DNA from: Ruminococcus sp.
GTDB lineage: Bacteria; Bacillota; Clostridia; Oscillospirales; Ruminococcaceae
Assembly (NCBI RefSeq): GCF_019417665.1
Contig: NZ_DXUU01000002.1
Location: 11,859 to 75,858, forward strand
DNA: 64,000 nt
Reading direction: 5' to 3'
Position 1 is the stretch's first letter; each line of letters begins with the position of its first letter. Positions 48,050 to 57,696 of the stretch are shown here, piece after piece. A model generated the notes under the pieces. The model had not been told where the DNA came from. It saw nothing but the letters and a program-made list of their open reading frames with translations, and did not search any database. The position numbers were made by a program, and so were the translations under genes.

Positions 48050-51000
48050 TTAGCCCAGAGAAGTCGGAAGAGATGCGGACGGCATTGCCGTGTTGTGCTC
48101 CAGATAGGACTCGTTTTTGGAAATCTTTACATTGTTGTAAACTTCCATACCAGTTCCTGCTGGGATCAGCTTACCGATCAGCACGTTTTCCTTCAGACCG
48201 TACAGATAGTCGCTCTTGCCGCGGATCGCTGCATCGGTCAAAGCCTTTGTGGTCTCCTGGAAGGACGCTGCCGACAGGAAGCTGTCAGAGCTGGACGCTG
48301 CCTTGGTAATACCCTGGAGCATAGGCTCAACAGTCACCAGTGCTACCTCAGTCTCACCTGCATCTATGCGTGCCTGGAGCTCATCGTTGATCTCCATAAT
48401 CTTGCTGCGGCTCACCATAGTGCCCGGCAGCAAGTAACTGCTGCCAGAATCGTCTATCTTTACCTTACGCAGCATCTGACGAACAATAACCTCGATGTGC
48501 TTATCGTTAATATCTACACCCTGGAGGCGATATACTTTCTGTACTTCGCTGATGATATAATCCTGTACCGCCTGTACGCCCAGAATGCTCAGAATATCAC
48601 CCGGGAATACATTACCTTCGGTCATGCGGGTACCCTTTGTAATATACTCGCCTTCCCGTACACGGATCTTGAAGTTATAGTGAATGGGGTAGGATTCGGA
48701 CTCGCCAGTCTCCTCATTTGTGACAATAATGGTGCGGGAAGTCTTGATTTCCTCAATGTGCACCACACCGTCAATGCGGGACAGAACAGAAGCGTTCTTC
48801 GGATGACGGCTCTCAAACAGTTCTTCGACACGAGGCAGACCCTGTGTGATATCTTCTGCTGATGCGATACCGCCCGTATGGAAGGTACGCATGGTCAGCT
48901 GTGTACCCGGTTCACCGATGGACTGAGCTGCAATGATACCAACCGCTTCGCCCACAGAAACCAGGTTGCCGTTTGCCAGGTTTGCACCATAGCACTTTGC
49001 GCAGACGCCCTGTTTTGCACGGCACATGAGTACCGAACGGATCTTGATACGCTCTACGCCGCAGTCCAACACCTTCTGTGCATCTGCTTCTGTGAGCATC
49101 TTATTCTTGGAAATCACCAGCTCGCCGGTCTGTGGATCTCTCAGATCGTCTACCAAGAATCTGCCTACTAGACGCTCTGCCAGTTTTTCGATGAGCTCAT
49201 TGCCGTTGCGAATTTCGTAGATCTCCAGACCATCTGTTGCGCCGCAGTCCTGTTCCCGAATGATAACATCCTGAGAAACGTCAACCAGACGACGGGTCAG
49301 ATAACCAGAGTCAGCGGTACGCAGCGCCGTATCTGCCAGGCCCTTACGGGCACCACGGGAAGAAATGAAGTATTCCAGAATATTCAGACCTTCACGATAA
49401 TTGGAACGAATCGGCATTTCAATGGTCGCACCAGAGGTATTGGCGATCAGACCACGCATACCTGCCAGCTGACGAATCTGGGAGATACTACCACGGGCAC
49501 CGGAATCTGCCATCATGAAGATGGGGTTATACCGATCCAGACCGTTCTGCAGTGCTGTCGTAACGTCATTGGTTGCCTTATTCCAGATTTCGATGAACCG
49601 CTTGGATTTCTCCGCAGCAGAAATATAGCCGTACTCGTACTGTGTAGTGATCTCATCAACCTGTTGATCGGCAGACTTGACGATATCCCACTTTTCCTTC
49701 GGGATCTCCGCATCGCAGACAGCAACTGTGATCGCAGCCTTGGTGGAATATTTAAATCCGGTCGCCTTGATCTTATCGAGTACCTCAGAAGTTGTTGTTG
49801 TACCGTGGATCTTGATGCAGCGGTCAATGATCTGACCCAGCTGCTTCTTGCCGACCAGGAATGCAATTTCCAGGTCAAACTGCTTATCAGAATTGGTACG
49901 ATCCACATAGCCCAGATTCTGCGGAATATTTTCGTTGAAGATCAAACGGCCGACAGTGCAGTCGATGATCTTGGAAACACGCTTTTCGCCGATATCCTTG
50001 GTGATACGCACCTTGATCTTGGCGTGAATGGAAACATCGCCCTCCTGATATGCCATGAGTGCTTCGTTTACATCCCGGAACACCTTTCCCTCGCCCTTTT
50101 CGCCGTCCTTTTCCATGGTCAGGTAGTAGGAACCCAGTACCATATCCTGTGTCGGAACAGCAACCGGACGTCCGTCCGAGGGCTTCAGCAGGTTGTTGGC
50201 AGCCAGCATGAGGAAACGAGCCTCAGCCTGTGCCTCAGCGGACAGAGGCAGATGCACTGCCATCTGGTCACCGTCGAAGTCAGCGTTGAACGCAGAGCAA
50301 ACCAACGGGTGCAGCTTCAGGGCACGGCCTTCTACCAGCACCGGTTCAAATGCCTGGATACCCAGACGGTGCAGAGTAGGCGCACGGTTCAGGAGTACCG
50401 GATGGTCATGGATGACATTTTCCAGAGCATCCCATACTTCAGAAGATGCACGATCCACCATTTTCCGGGCGCTCTTGATATTGGCAATCACCTTGGTGTC
50501 TACCAGACGCTTGAGCACGAAAGGCTTGAACAGCTCCAGTGCCATTTCTTTCGGCAGACCACACTGATACATTTTCAGTTCCGGACCAACAACGATAACA
50601 GAACGACCGGAATAGTCAACACGCTTACCCAACAGGTTCTGGCGGAAACGTCCCTGCTTACCTTTCAGCATATCCGACAAGGATTTCAGAGCACGGTTAT
50701 TCGGACCAGTAACCGGTCTGCCGTGGCGTCCATTGTCGATAAGGGCGTCTACAGCTTCCTGGAGCATACGCTTCTCGTTACGAACGATAATGTCCGGCGC
50801 ATCCAGTTCCAACATCCGCTTCAGACGGTTGTTCCGGTTGATGACACGGCGGTACAGATCGTTCAAGTCAGATGTTGCATAACGTCCGCCATCCAACATG
50901 ACCATGGGGCGCAGATCCGGCGGAATAACCGGAACTACATCCAGGATCATCCACTCCGGGCGGTTACCCGACTGGCGGAATGCCTCTACGATTTCCAGAC

Positions 51001-51625
51001 GCTTCAGCAGCTTCACACGCTTCTGACCGGAGGAAAGTCCAGCCAGTTCGGTTTTCAGTTCTGCTGCCAGTTCGTCCAGATCTATGGCTTTCAACAGCTT
51101 CTGGATCGCCTCAGCACCCATTTCTGCTACGAATTCATCACCGTACTTTTCCCGATATGCGATATATTCCTTTTCTGTGAGCAGCTGCTTCGGCACCAGG
51201 TCAGTAGAACCCGGATCCAGTACAATAAACTTTGTAAAATAGAGCACTTCTTCCAGACGCTTCTGGGATATTTCCAGCATCTGACCGATACGGGACGGTG
51301 TGCCTTTAAAGTACCAGATGTGAGAAACCGGCGCAGCCAACTCGATGTGACCCATTCGTTCCCGGCGCACTTTTGCACGGGTAACTTCTACGCCGCAGCG
51401 GTCGCAGACCTTACCCTTGAAGCGGATCTTCTTGAACTTTCCGCAGTGGCACTCCCAGTCCTTCGTCGGTCCGAAAATGCGTTCGCAGTACAGACCGTCA
51501 CGCTCCGGCTTCTGTGTACGGTAATTGATTGTCTCCGGACGTTCTACAGCACCATAAGACCACTCCCGGATGCGCTCCGGAGAAGCGAGACAGATCTTGA
51601 TGGATTCAAAAGTATTAAATTCCAA
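48050..51625 (-). CDS. rpoC: RNA polymerase beta' subunit
   Basis: Catalytic half of RNA polymerase, 1191 residues, the normal Firmicutes size. The zinc-binding CHCGKFKKIRFKGKVCDRCG near the N-terminus, the active-site NADFDGDQMAVH (Asp 449, 451, 453) and the trigger-loop/late zinc region (CRAKQGVCAKCYG) are all present. It follows rpoB after about 100 bases with an own ribosome binding site, GTAGGAGG. Long frames on the opposite strand come from codon bias. Confidence 0.99.
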   Translation of the reverse strand: MEFNTFESIKICLASPERIREWSYGAVERPETINYRTQKPERDGLYCERIFGPTKDWECHCGKFKKIRFKGKVCDRCGVEVTRAKVRRERMGHIELAAPVSHIWYFKGTPSRIGQMLEISQKRLEEVLYFTKFIVLDPGSTDLVPKQLLTEKEYIAYREKYGDEFVAEMGAEAIQKLLKAIDLDELAAELKTELAGLSSGQKRVKLLKRLEIVEAFRQSGNRPEWMILDVVPVIPPDLRPMVMLDGGRYATSDLNDLYRRVINRNNRLKRMLELDAPDIIVRNEKRMLQEAVDALIDNGRHGRPVTGPNNRALKSLSDMLKGKQGRFRQNLLGKRVDYSGRSVIVVGPELKMYQCGLPKEMALELFKPFVLKRLVDTKVIANIKSARKMVDRASSEVWDALENVIHDHPVLLNRAPTLHRLGIQAFEPVLVEGRALKLHPLVCSAFNADFDGDQMAVHLPLSAEAQAEARFLMLAANNLLKPSDGRPVAVPTQDMVLGSYYLTMEKDGEKGEGKVFRDVNEALMAYQEGDVSIHAKIKVRITKDIGEKRVSKIIDCTVGRLIFNENIPQNLGYVDRTNSDKQFDLEIAFLVGKKQLGQIIDRCIKIHGTTTTSEVLDKIKATGFKYSTKAAITVAVCDAEIPKEKWDIVKSADQQVDEITTQYEYGYISAAEKSKRFIEIWNKATNDVTTALQNGLDRYNPIFMMADSGARGSISQIRQLAGMRGLIANTSGATIEMPIRSNYREGLNILEYFISSRGARKGLADTALRTADSGYLTRRLVDVSQDVIIREQDCGATDGLEIYEIRNGNELIEKLAERLVGRFLVDDLRDPQTGELVISKNKMLTEADAQKVLDCGVERIKIRSVLMCRAKQGVCAKCYGANLANGNLVSVGEAVGIIAAQSIGEPGTQLTMRTFHTGGIASAEDITQGLPRVEELFESRHPKNASVLSRIDGVVHIEEIKTSRTIIVTNEETGESESYPIHYNFKIRVREGEYITKGTRMTEGNVFPGDILSILGVQAVQDYIISEVQKVYRLQGVDINDKHIEVIVRQMLRKVKIDDSGSSYLLPGTMVSRSKIMEINDELQARIDAGETEVALVTVEPMLQGITKAASSSDSFLSAASFQETTKALTDAAIRGKSDYLYGLKENVLIGKLIPAGTGMEVYNNVKISKNESYLEHNTAMPSASLPTSLG

Positions 51626-51724
51626 ACCGTTACCTCCTACTACGATCTATGAGGAAACAGACGGCATTGCCGCCTGTGTATATTTTCAGATACTGATACT
51701 AATCTCTAACCGAACCCATAATGA

Positions 51725-54700
51725 TCAGAGCAGATCTTCGTTGCCATCGTCCATGTTCAGGCCAAACAGTGCATCGTCATCCTCTGCATCATGATCTTCA
51801 GCGCTGCCCAAGAAGTCTTCTTCATCCAGGTCAGTGTCCTCAAAGGACAGTCCGGCATCTTCCATATCCTTATCCACTTCATCATACAGCATAGTCTCTT
51901 CTGCATCGTCTGCAAAGCTTACCGGCTGCGGAATGATAGCATCATCTTCGTCAAAGTTGGACTTGAGGTCGATTTCTTCCTGATTGCTGTCGAGTGCCTT
52001 GACGTCCAGACCCAGAGACTGCATCTCCTTGATCAATACCTTGAAGGACTCCGGCAGACCCGGCTTCGGCACATTCTGACCCTTGACAATTGCCTCGTAG
52101 GTGTTGACACGACCCACAGTATCGTCAGATTTCACGGTCAGGATCTCCTGAAGGGTGTATGCTGCACCATAAGCCTCCAGCGCCCATACTTCCATCTCAC
52201 CGAAACGCTGTCCGCCGAACTGCGCCTTACCGCCCAAAGGCTGCTGTGTTACCAGAGCATAAGGACCGACAGAACGTGCATGGATCTTATCGTCTACCAG
52301 GTGGTGGAGTTTGAGGTAATACATATAACCGACAGTAACACGGTTGTCGAACTTTTCACCGGTACGGCCGTCATACAGGGTGAACTTGCCGTCCTCACAC
52401 ATTTCCAGTGCCTTGGGATTGATGACCTTATCCATAGGTTTCAGTTCAAAGGGATCATCCCGGTGGGGTGCATTCTGCTCGTTGGCTTCACGGAAACAAG
52501 CACGGATATCATCCTCATGTGCGCCATCGAATACCGGCGTCATAATGTGCCAGCCCAGTGCCTTTGCAGCCATACCCAGGTGTACTTCCAGCACCTGTCC
52601 AATGTTCATACGAGACGGTACGCCCAGAGGATTCAGCACAATATCCAGCGGTGTGCCATCCGGCAGGAAGGGCATGTCCTCTTCCGGCAAAATTCTCGAA
52701 ACGACACCCTTGTTACCGTGACGTCCTGCCATCTTATCGCCGATGGAGATCTTACGTTTCTGTGCAATATAGCAGCGCACCAGCATATTAACACCCGGAG
52801 ACAATTCATCACAATTTTCACGGGTAAAGATCTTTACATCTACAATGATACCCGCTTCGCCGTGAGGTACTTTCAAAGAGTTGTCACGGACTTCACGTGC
52901 CTTTTCACCAAAGATAGCACGCAGCAGCCGCTCTTCTGCGGTCAGTTCTGTTTCACCCTTCGGGGTAACCTTGCCGACCAGAATATCGCCGGCATGTACT
53001 TCTGCACCGATGCGGATAATACCGTTTTCGTCCAGATCTTTCAGTGCATCGTCACCCACATTTGGGATATCCCGGGTAATTTCTTCCGGTCCCAGCTTAG
53101 TATCACGGCACTCGATCTCATATTCTTCAATGTGTACGGAGGTAAACACATCCTCACGTACCAGACGCTCATTCAGCAGAACAGCATCCTCATAGTTATA
53201 ACCCTCCCAGGTCATGAAGCCGATGAGGGCATTCTTACCCAGAGAAATTTCACCGTCAGCCGTTGCCGGACCATCTGCCAAAACCTGCCCCTTGCGAACA
53301 CGTTCGCCGGCGTCAACGATAGGACGCTGGTTGATACAAGTCGCCTGGTTGGAACGCTTGAATTTCTGGAGGTGATACTTGTGTGTCTTGTGATCATTGT
53401 CCACCAGAACGATCTCATCTGCGGAAACAGAATCAATGACGCCGTCATATTCCGACACGATGCAGACGCCGGAGTCTACGGCTGCCTTATATTCCATACC
53501 AGTACCCACAAAAGGACGCTCTGTCTTCAGCAGCGGCACAGCCTGACGCTGCATGTTAGAGCCCATGAGGGCACGGTTTGCATCGTCGTTTTCCAGGAAC
53601 GGGATCATAGAAGTCGCAACAGAAACTACCATCTTCGGTGAAACGTCCATGAAATCGACCTTTTCCGCTTCGATCTCCAGGATCTGATCCCGATAACGGC
53701 CGGCTACCTTGGCATTAGCGAAATGACCGTCCTCAGTCAGCGGTTCATTTGCCTGGGCTACAATGTAGTTATCCTCCATGTCGGCAGTCATATAAACAAC
53801 TTCATCTGTAACACAGCCCGTGGCCTTGTCTACCTTTCGGTAGGGCGCTTCAATGAAGCCGTACTGATTGATGCGTGCAAATGTTGCCAGATAGGAGATC
53901 AGACCGATGTTCGGACCTTCCGGTGTCTCAATAGGACACATTCTGCCGTAGTGGCTGTAGTGTACGTCACGCACCTCAAATCCGGCACGATCACGAGACA
54001 GACCGCCAGGGCCCAGTGCCGACAAACGGCGCTTGTGAGTCAGTTCAGCCAGCGGGTTGTTCTGATCCATGAACTGGGACAGAGGCGAAGAACCAAAGAA
54101 TTCCTTGATCGCCGAAGTCACCGGGCGGATGTTGACCAGTGCCTGCGGGGTAACAACATCCATATCCTGTGCTTGAATATTCATGCGCTCCCGGATGACA
54201 CGCTCCATACGAGTGAAACCGATGCGGAACTGGTTCTGAAGCAGTTCGCCCACAGAACGAATACGGCGGTTGCCCAGGTGGTCGATGTCGTCCACATTGC
54301 CCACGCCGTCGCAAAGGTTCAGGAAGTAGCTGATCGTAGCATAGATATCTTCCAGAATGATGTGCTTGGGCACAAGTTCATCTGCACGCTTGCGGATCGC
54401 CATGCGGAGTTCTTCCTCATCAGCGCAGGAATCCAGGATCTCACGGAGCACAGTATAGCGCACCTTTTCGCTGATGCCCAGTTCCTCGCAGTCAAAGTTC
54501 ACATAGCTGCTGATATCTACCATGCCGTTGCCGATGATCTTGATTTCCTTTTCCACAAAGCGGATCTCATTCTCACCGGATTCGGTCACAAAATATTCCT
54601 TTGTTTCTACCTTGATAAAGGCTTCCTTGATGCCTGCTTCCTGTACCTGCATTGCCTGGTCGAATGTCAAGGTCTGACCTGCATCAAAGAGCAGCTCACC

Positions 54701-55603
54701 GGTGGTCTCGTCAATGACCGGACGGGACAGCTCATGGCCTGCCAGACGGCTGGCAATGCCCAGCTTTTTATTGTATTTATACCGACCAAACCGGCACAGA
54801 TCGTACCGCTTCGCATCAAAGAAGAGGTTGTTCAGATGTGTCAGAGAGCTTTCCACCGTAGGCGGCTCGCCCGGACGGAGCTTCTTGTACACATCGATGA
54901 GAGCATCCTCTGTATTTTTTGCGGCATCCTTTTGCAGGATAGTCTGATTCAGACGTTCGTCATCGGCGAACATCTCTGCAATTTCCTCATCGCTGCCGAT
55001 ACCCAGGGCACGGATAAAGGTCGTGATCGGAATCTTACGGTTTTTATCGATGCGGACATAGACCACATCGTTAGAATCCATTTCATATTCCAGCCATGCG
55101 CCCCGGTTCGGAATGACAGTTGCCTTGAACAGATCCTTACCGGTGCGGTCTTTCTCCGACGCATAATATACACCCGGAGAACGAACCAGCTGAGATACGA
55201 TAACACGCTCCGCACCATTGATGACAAACGTGCCGCTCTCCGTCATCAGCGGAAAGTCGCCCATGAAGATCTCGCTTTCTTTTACTTCACCGGTCTCCTT
55301 GTTCCAGAGCGTCGCAGTCACACGAAGGGGCGCCGCATATGTGACGTCACGTTCCTTGCACTCTGCAATGGAATATTTCGGCGTGTCATCGATCCGATAG
55401 TCCGTAAAGTTCAAAACCAGATTGCCGTTATAATCCGTAATGGAAGAAACGTCACGGAAAACCTCTTTCAGACCCTTTTCACGGAACCAGTTGTACGAGT
55501 TTTTCTGTACCTCGATCAGGTTCGGCATTTCGAGAACCTCGTTGATCTTACCGAAGTTCATACGAACGTTTTTCCCGCACTGCTTTGGCGTAACATGCAC
55601 CAT
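51725..55603 (-). CDS. rpoB: RNA polymerase beta subunit
   Basis: The 1292 residues contain SQFMDQNNPLAELTHKRRLS followed by ALGPGGLSRDRAGFEV, a rifampicin pocket with the wild-type residues (Asp, His, Ser of the resistance region intact), and GRMCPIETPEGPNIGLI. C-terminus ends in an acidic extension (DMEDAGLSFEDTDLDEEDFL and following), longer than in model species. AAGGAGG lies ten bases before the ATG. Transcribed from the minus-strand promoter near 55770-55796. Confidence 0.99.
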   Translation of the reverse strand: MVHVTPKQCGKNVRMNFGKINEVLEMPNLIEVQKNSYNWFREKGLKEVFRDVSSITDYNGNLVLNFTDYRIDDTPKYSIAECKERDVTYAAPLRVTATLWNKETGEVKESEIFMGDFPLMTESGTFVINGAERVIVSQLVRSPGVYYASEKDRTGKDLFKATVIPNRGAWLEYEMDSNDVVYVRIDKNRKIPITTFIRALGIGSDEEIAEMFADDERLNQTILQKDAAKNTEDALIDVYKKLRPGEPPTVESSLTHLNNLFFDAKRYDLCRFGRYKYNKKLGIASRLAGHELSRPVIDETTGELLFDAGQTLTFDQAMQVQEAGIKEAFIKVETKEYFVTESGENEIRFVEKEIKIIGNGMVDISSYVNFDCEELGISEKVRYTVLREILDSCADEEELRMAIRKRADELVPKHIILEDIYATISYFLNLCDGVGNVDDIDHLGNRRIRSVGELLQNQFRIGFTRMERVIRERMNIQAQDMDVVTPQALVNIRPVTSAIKEFFGSSPLSQFMDQNNPLAELTHKRRLSALGPGGLSRDRAGFEVRDVHYSHYGRMCPIETPEGPNIGLISYLATFARINQYGFIEAPYRKVDKATGCVTDEVVYMTADMEDNYIVAQANEPLTEDGHFANAKVAGRYRDQILEIEAEKVDFMDVSPKMVVSVATSMIPFLENDDANRALMGSNMQRQAVPLLKTERPFVGTGMEYKAAVDSGVCIVSEYDGVIDSVSADEIVLVDNDHKTHKYHLQKFKRSNQATCINQRPIVDAGERVRKGQVLADGPATADGEISLGKNALIGFMTWEGYNYEDAVLLNERLVREDVFTSVHIEEYEIECRDTKLGPEEITRDIPNVGDDALKDLDENGIIRIGAEVHAGDILVGKVTPKGETELTAEERLLRAIFGEKAREVRDNSLKVPHGEAGIIVDVKIFTRENCDELSPGVNMLVRCYIAQKRKISIGDKMAGRHGNKGVVSRILPEEDMPFLPDGTPLDIVLNPLGVPSRMNIGQVLEVHLGMAAKALGWHIMTPVFDGAHEDDIRACFREANEQNAPHRDDPFELKPMDKVINPKALEMCEDGKFTLYDGRTGEKFDNRVTVGYMYYLKLHHLVDDKIHARSVGPYALVTQQPLGGKAQFGGQRFGEMEVWALEAYGAAYTLQEILTVKSDDTVGRVNTYEAIVKGQNVPKPGLPESFKVLIKEMQSLGLDVKALDSNQEEIDLKSNFDEDDAIIPQPVSFADDAEETMLYDEVDKDMEDAGLSFEDTDLDEEDFLGSAEDHDAEDDDALFGLNMDDGNEDLL

Positions 55604-55694
55604 TGGCGAAAAACCTCCTTACTCTTTATCAGACATGGCATAAAATCCGCCTGCCGGAGCGAAACTTTCTTTTTTTCAAAATTTCAGAATCCTC

Positions 55695-55724
55695 TTGACA
55701 GGCGTGGGCGGAATGTGGTATACT
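55695..55724 (+). promoter_or_regulatory. Plus-strand promoter opposing rpoB
   Basis: TTGACA (55695-55700), 18 bp, TATACT (55719-55724). Its whole sequence is a diverged inverted copy of the rpoB promoter 70 bases away: both begin TTGACAGGC, then GTGGGC and AATGT. Confidence 0.7.
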
Positions 55725-55767
55725 ATTTTGCTGAAAAATATATTTTCACATTACGATACATTTTATA

Positions 55768-55796
55768 ATTATATAACATTGCCCACTGCCTGTCAA
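55768..55796 (-). promoter_or_regulatory. Promoter of rpoBC
   Basis: Perfect consensus TTGACA (55796-55791), 17 bp, TATAAT (55773-55768) on the minus strand, about 165 bases before the rpoB start. Confidence 0.9.
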
Positions 55797-55818
55797 GCAT
55801 ATTTTGTAAATTTTGTTC

Positions 55819-55857
55819 AAACGCTCATGTTTCCTTGGAAGCATAAGCGTTTTTTTG
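55819..55857 (+). terminator. Plus-strand terminator in the rpoB upstream region
   Basis: AAACGCT/AAGCGTTT outer arms with an inner partial stem, followed by T7; no T run on the other strand. There is no plus-strand gene before it except the candidate small RNA. Confidence 0.75.
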
Positions 55858-55999
55858 TATACCTCTCCAAAATCGTCCCATATGCCGCCCTTCTTTGCCC
55901 TTTGCCATGAAAAACAGTATTTACTTTTTTCGAAAATCATGCTATACTGTTGGTATGTAAATATCTTTGCAGCGTGCTTTGCAGGGCATCATGCTCCAG

Positions 56000-56072
56000 T
56001 GTAGGGGCGAACTGTGTTCGCCCGCAAATTTTCTGCGTATAAAGCCACGGGCGAACGCAGTTCGCCCCTACA
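56000..56072. repeat. REP-like inverted pair, copy 1
   Basis: TGTAGGGGCGAACTGTGTTC-GCCCG (56000-56024) and its inverted partner (56048-56072) with a 23-base centre. Same 25-base arms at 58929-58999. Extragenic, between rpoB and the comM-like gene. Confidence 0.85.
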
Positions 56073-56132
56073 TTGTGTTCATTTTACCGTAGCGCAATGG
56101 CATAAATCTAATTACAAACGAGGTGAACCAGC

Positions 56133-57656
56133 TTGTTTACCCAAATCAAAAGTCTCGGGCTTTTCGGTCTGAACGCCTTTCCGGTAGATGTGGAAGTCAG
56201 CATGAGCCGGGGCAACCCCCAGTTTGAGATCGTGGGACTGCCGGACGCCACCGTCCGGGAAAGCCGGGAACGCATCCGCTCTGCATTGGGCAGTATTTCC
56301 ATTGCCCTGCCGCCCCGGCGGATCACTGTAAATCTGGCACCGGCTGATGTGAAAAAAATCGGCACCATGCATGACCTTGCCATTCTTCTTGGCATTCTGG
56401 TGAGCATGGATCAGCTTTCTCCCCAGCCAGCATACCGATATTTTATCGGCGAAGTCTCCCTGTCGGGGCAGGTGCGTTCCGTAAACGGCGTCCTGCCCAT
56501 GGCGCTTCTCGCTGCACAGAACGGTGCAAGGGAACTATACGTTCCGGCAGACAATGCCGCCGAAGCCTCAGCCGCCGGCATCCCCGTCTATGGTGTCCAC
56601 AGCATTGCGGAACTCCGGACGCATCTGGAACAGGGTGATACAATCCGGCAGCAGACCACCTACGTGCCGGAAGCATCTGAATCCGGAGAGATCCTGGACT
56701 TTGCCGATGTCAAAGGGCAGCAGAATGCAAAATACGCCTTGGAGATCGCAGCGGCGGGCGGACACAACGCCCTCATGATCGGCAGTCCCGGCAGCGGTAA
56801 AAGTATGCTTGCCAAACGGATTCCATCCATTCTCCCGGAAATGACCCCGGCAGAATCCATGGAGACCACCCAGATCTATTCCATTGCCGGGCTTCTGGAT
56901 TCGAAGCATCCGCTGATGACAAGGCGGCCTTTCCGCTCGCCCCATCACACCATTTCCGGTGCAGGACTGGTTGGCGGCGGCACCATTCCTCGTCCGGGAG
57001 AAATTTCCCTGGCTCACAACGGACTGCTGTTTCTGGACGAATTGGCAGAATTCGACCATCGCACTCTGGAAATCATGCGCCAGCCTTTGGAAGACCGGCG
57101 TGTCACCATTACCCGTGCTGCTGGAACAGTCTCTTATCCCTGTTCTATGATGCTGGTGGGTGCCATGAATCCCTGCCCCTGCGGTTATTTCGGTCATCCC
57201 CGGCGCAAGTGCACTTGTTCCGACCGGCAGGTACGGCAATATCTGGGACGTATTTCCGGTCCGCTGCTGGATCGGTTCGACCTGCACATTGAGGTAGAAC
57301 CGGTCTCCTTTGATGATCTTTCGGCAAAGACAAAGGCGGAATCTTCTGCCGCCATCCGTGCACGGGTGCAGAAAGCACGTGCAGTGCAAAACGAGCGCTT
57401 CATCGGCACAGATATTTTCTGCAACGCCGTGATCCCTGCCGGGAGATTGCAGGAATTCTGTCCCATGGATGACAATGCGTCCGCACTGCTCCGGGCAGTA
57501 TTCGACAAGTTGGGACTGAGCGCACGAGCCTATGACCGAATCTTAAAGGTAGCGAGAACCATTGCCGATCTGGACGGCAGTACGGTCATTCAGAAGCAGC
57601 ACATCGCCGCAGCAGCACAGTTCCGCAGCCTGGATCGGAAATACTGGGCACAATAA
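56133..57656 (+). CDS. comM: YifB/ComM-family Mg-chelatase-like AAA ATPase
   Basis: Hexameric helicase-like ATPase linked to branch migration during natural transformation or recombination in other bacteria. The 507 residues start MFTQIKSLGLFGLNAFPVDV (TTG start at 56133 with CGAGGTG upstream, as the family start demands). Typical are EIVGLPDATVRESRERIRSA, Walker A IGSPGSGKSMLAKRIP, Walker B GLLFLDELAEFDHRTLEIM and the zinc-like NPCPCGYFGHPRRKC. Followed by rodA after about 40 bases. Confidence 0.95.
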   Translation: MFTQIKSLGLFGLNAFPVDVEVSMSRGNPQFEIVGLPDATVRESRERIRSALGSISIALPPRRITVNLAPADVKKIGTMHDLAILLGILVSMDQLSPQPAYRYFIGEVSLSGQVRSVNGVLPMALLAAQNGARELYVPADNAAEASAAGIPVYGVHSIAELRTHLEQGDTIRQQTTYVPEASESGEILDFADVKGQQNAKYALEIAAAGGHNALMIGSPGSGKSMLAKRIPSILPEMTPAESMETTQIYSIAGLLDSKHPLMTRRPFRSPHHTISGAGLVGGGTIPRPGEISLAHNGLLFLDELAEFDHRTLEIMRQPLEDRRVTITRAAGTVSYPCSMMLVGAMNPCPCGYFGHPRRKCTCSDRQVRQYLGRISGPLLDRFDLHIEVEPVSFDDLSAKTKAESSAAIRARVQKARAVQNERFIGTDIFCNAVIPAGRLQEFCPMDDNASALLRAVFDKLGLSARAYDRILKVARTIADLDGSTVIQKQHIAAAAQFRSLDRKYWAQ

Positions 57657-57696
57657 CAGCATCAAAGCAATTAGATTTTTTCTAGAAAGGATCTCC

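Larger units (their letters stand above)
55731..55857 (+). ncRNA. Candidate small RNA opposite the rpoB promoter
   Basis: From the promoter above to the terminator at 55819-55857 gives about 125 nt with no supported ORF. It would run through the rpoB promoter and overlap the first bases of the rpoB leader, so antisense pairing or transcriptional interference is possible. Confidence 0.45.

Noticed and set aside
49664..55768. Long plus-strand frames opposite rpoC and rpoB
   Set aside because: Mirror frames of highly biased housekeeping genes; no starts with ribosome binding sites.
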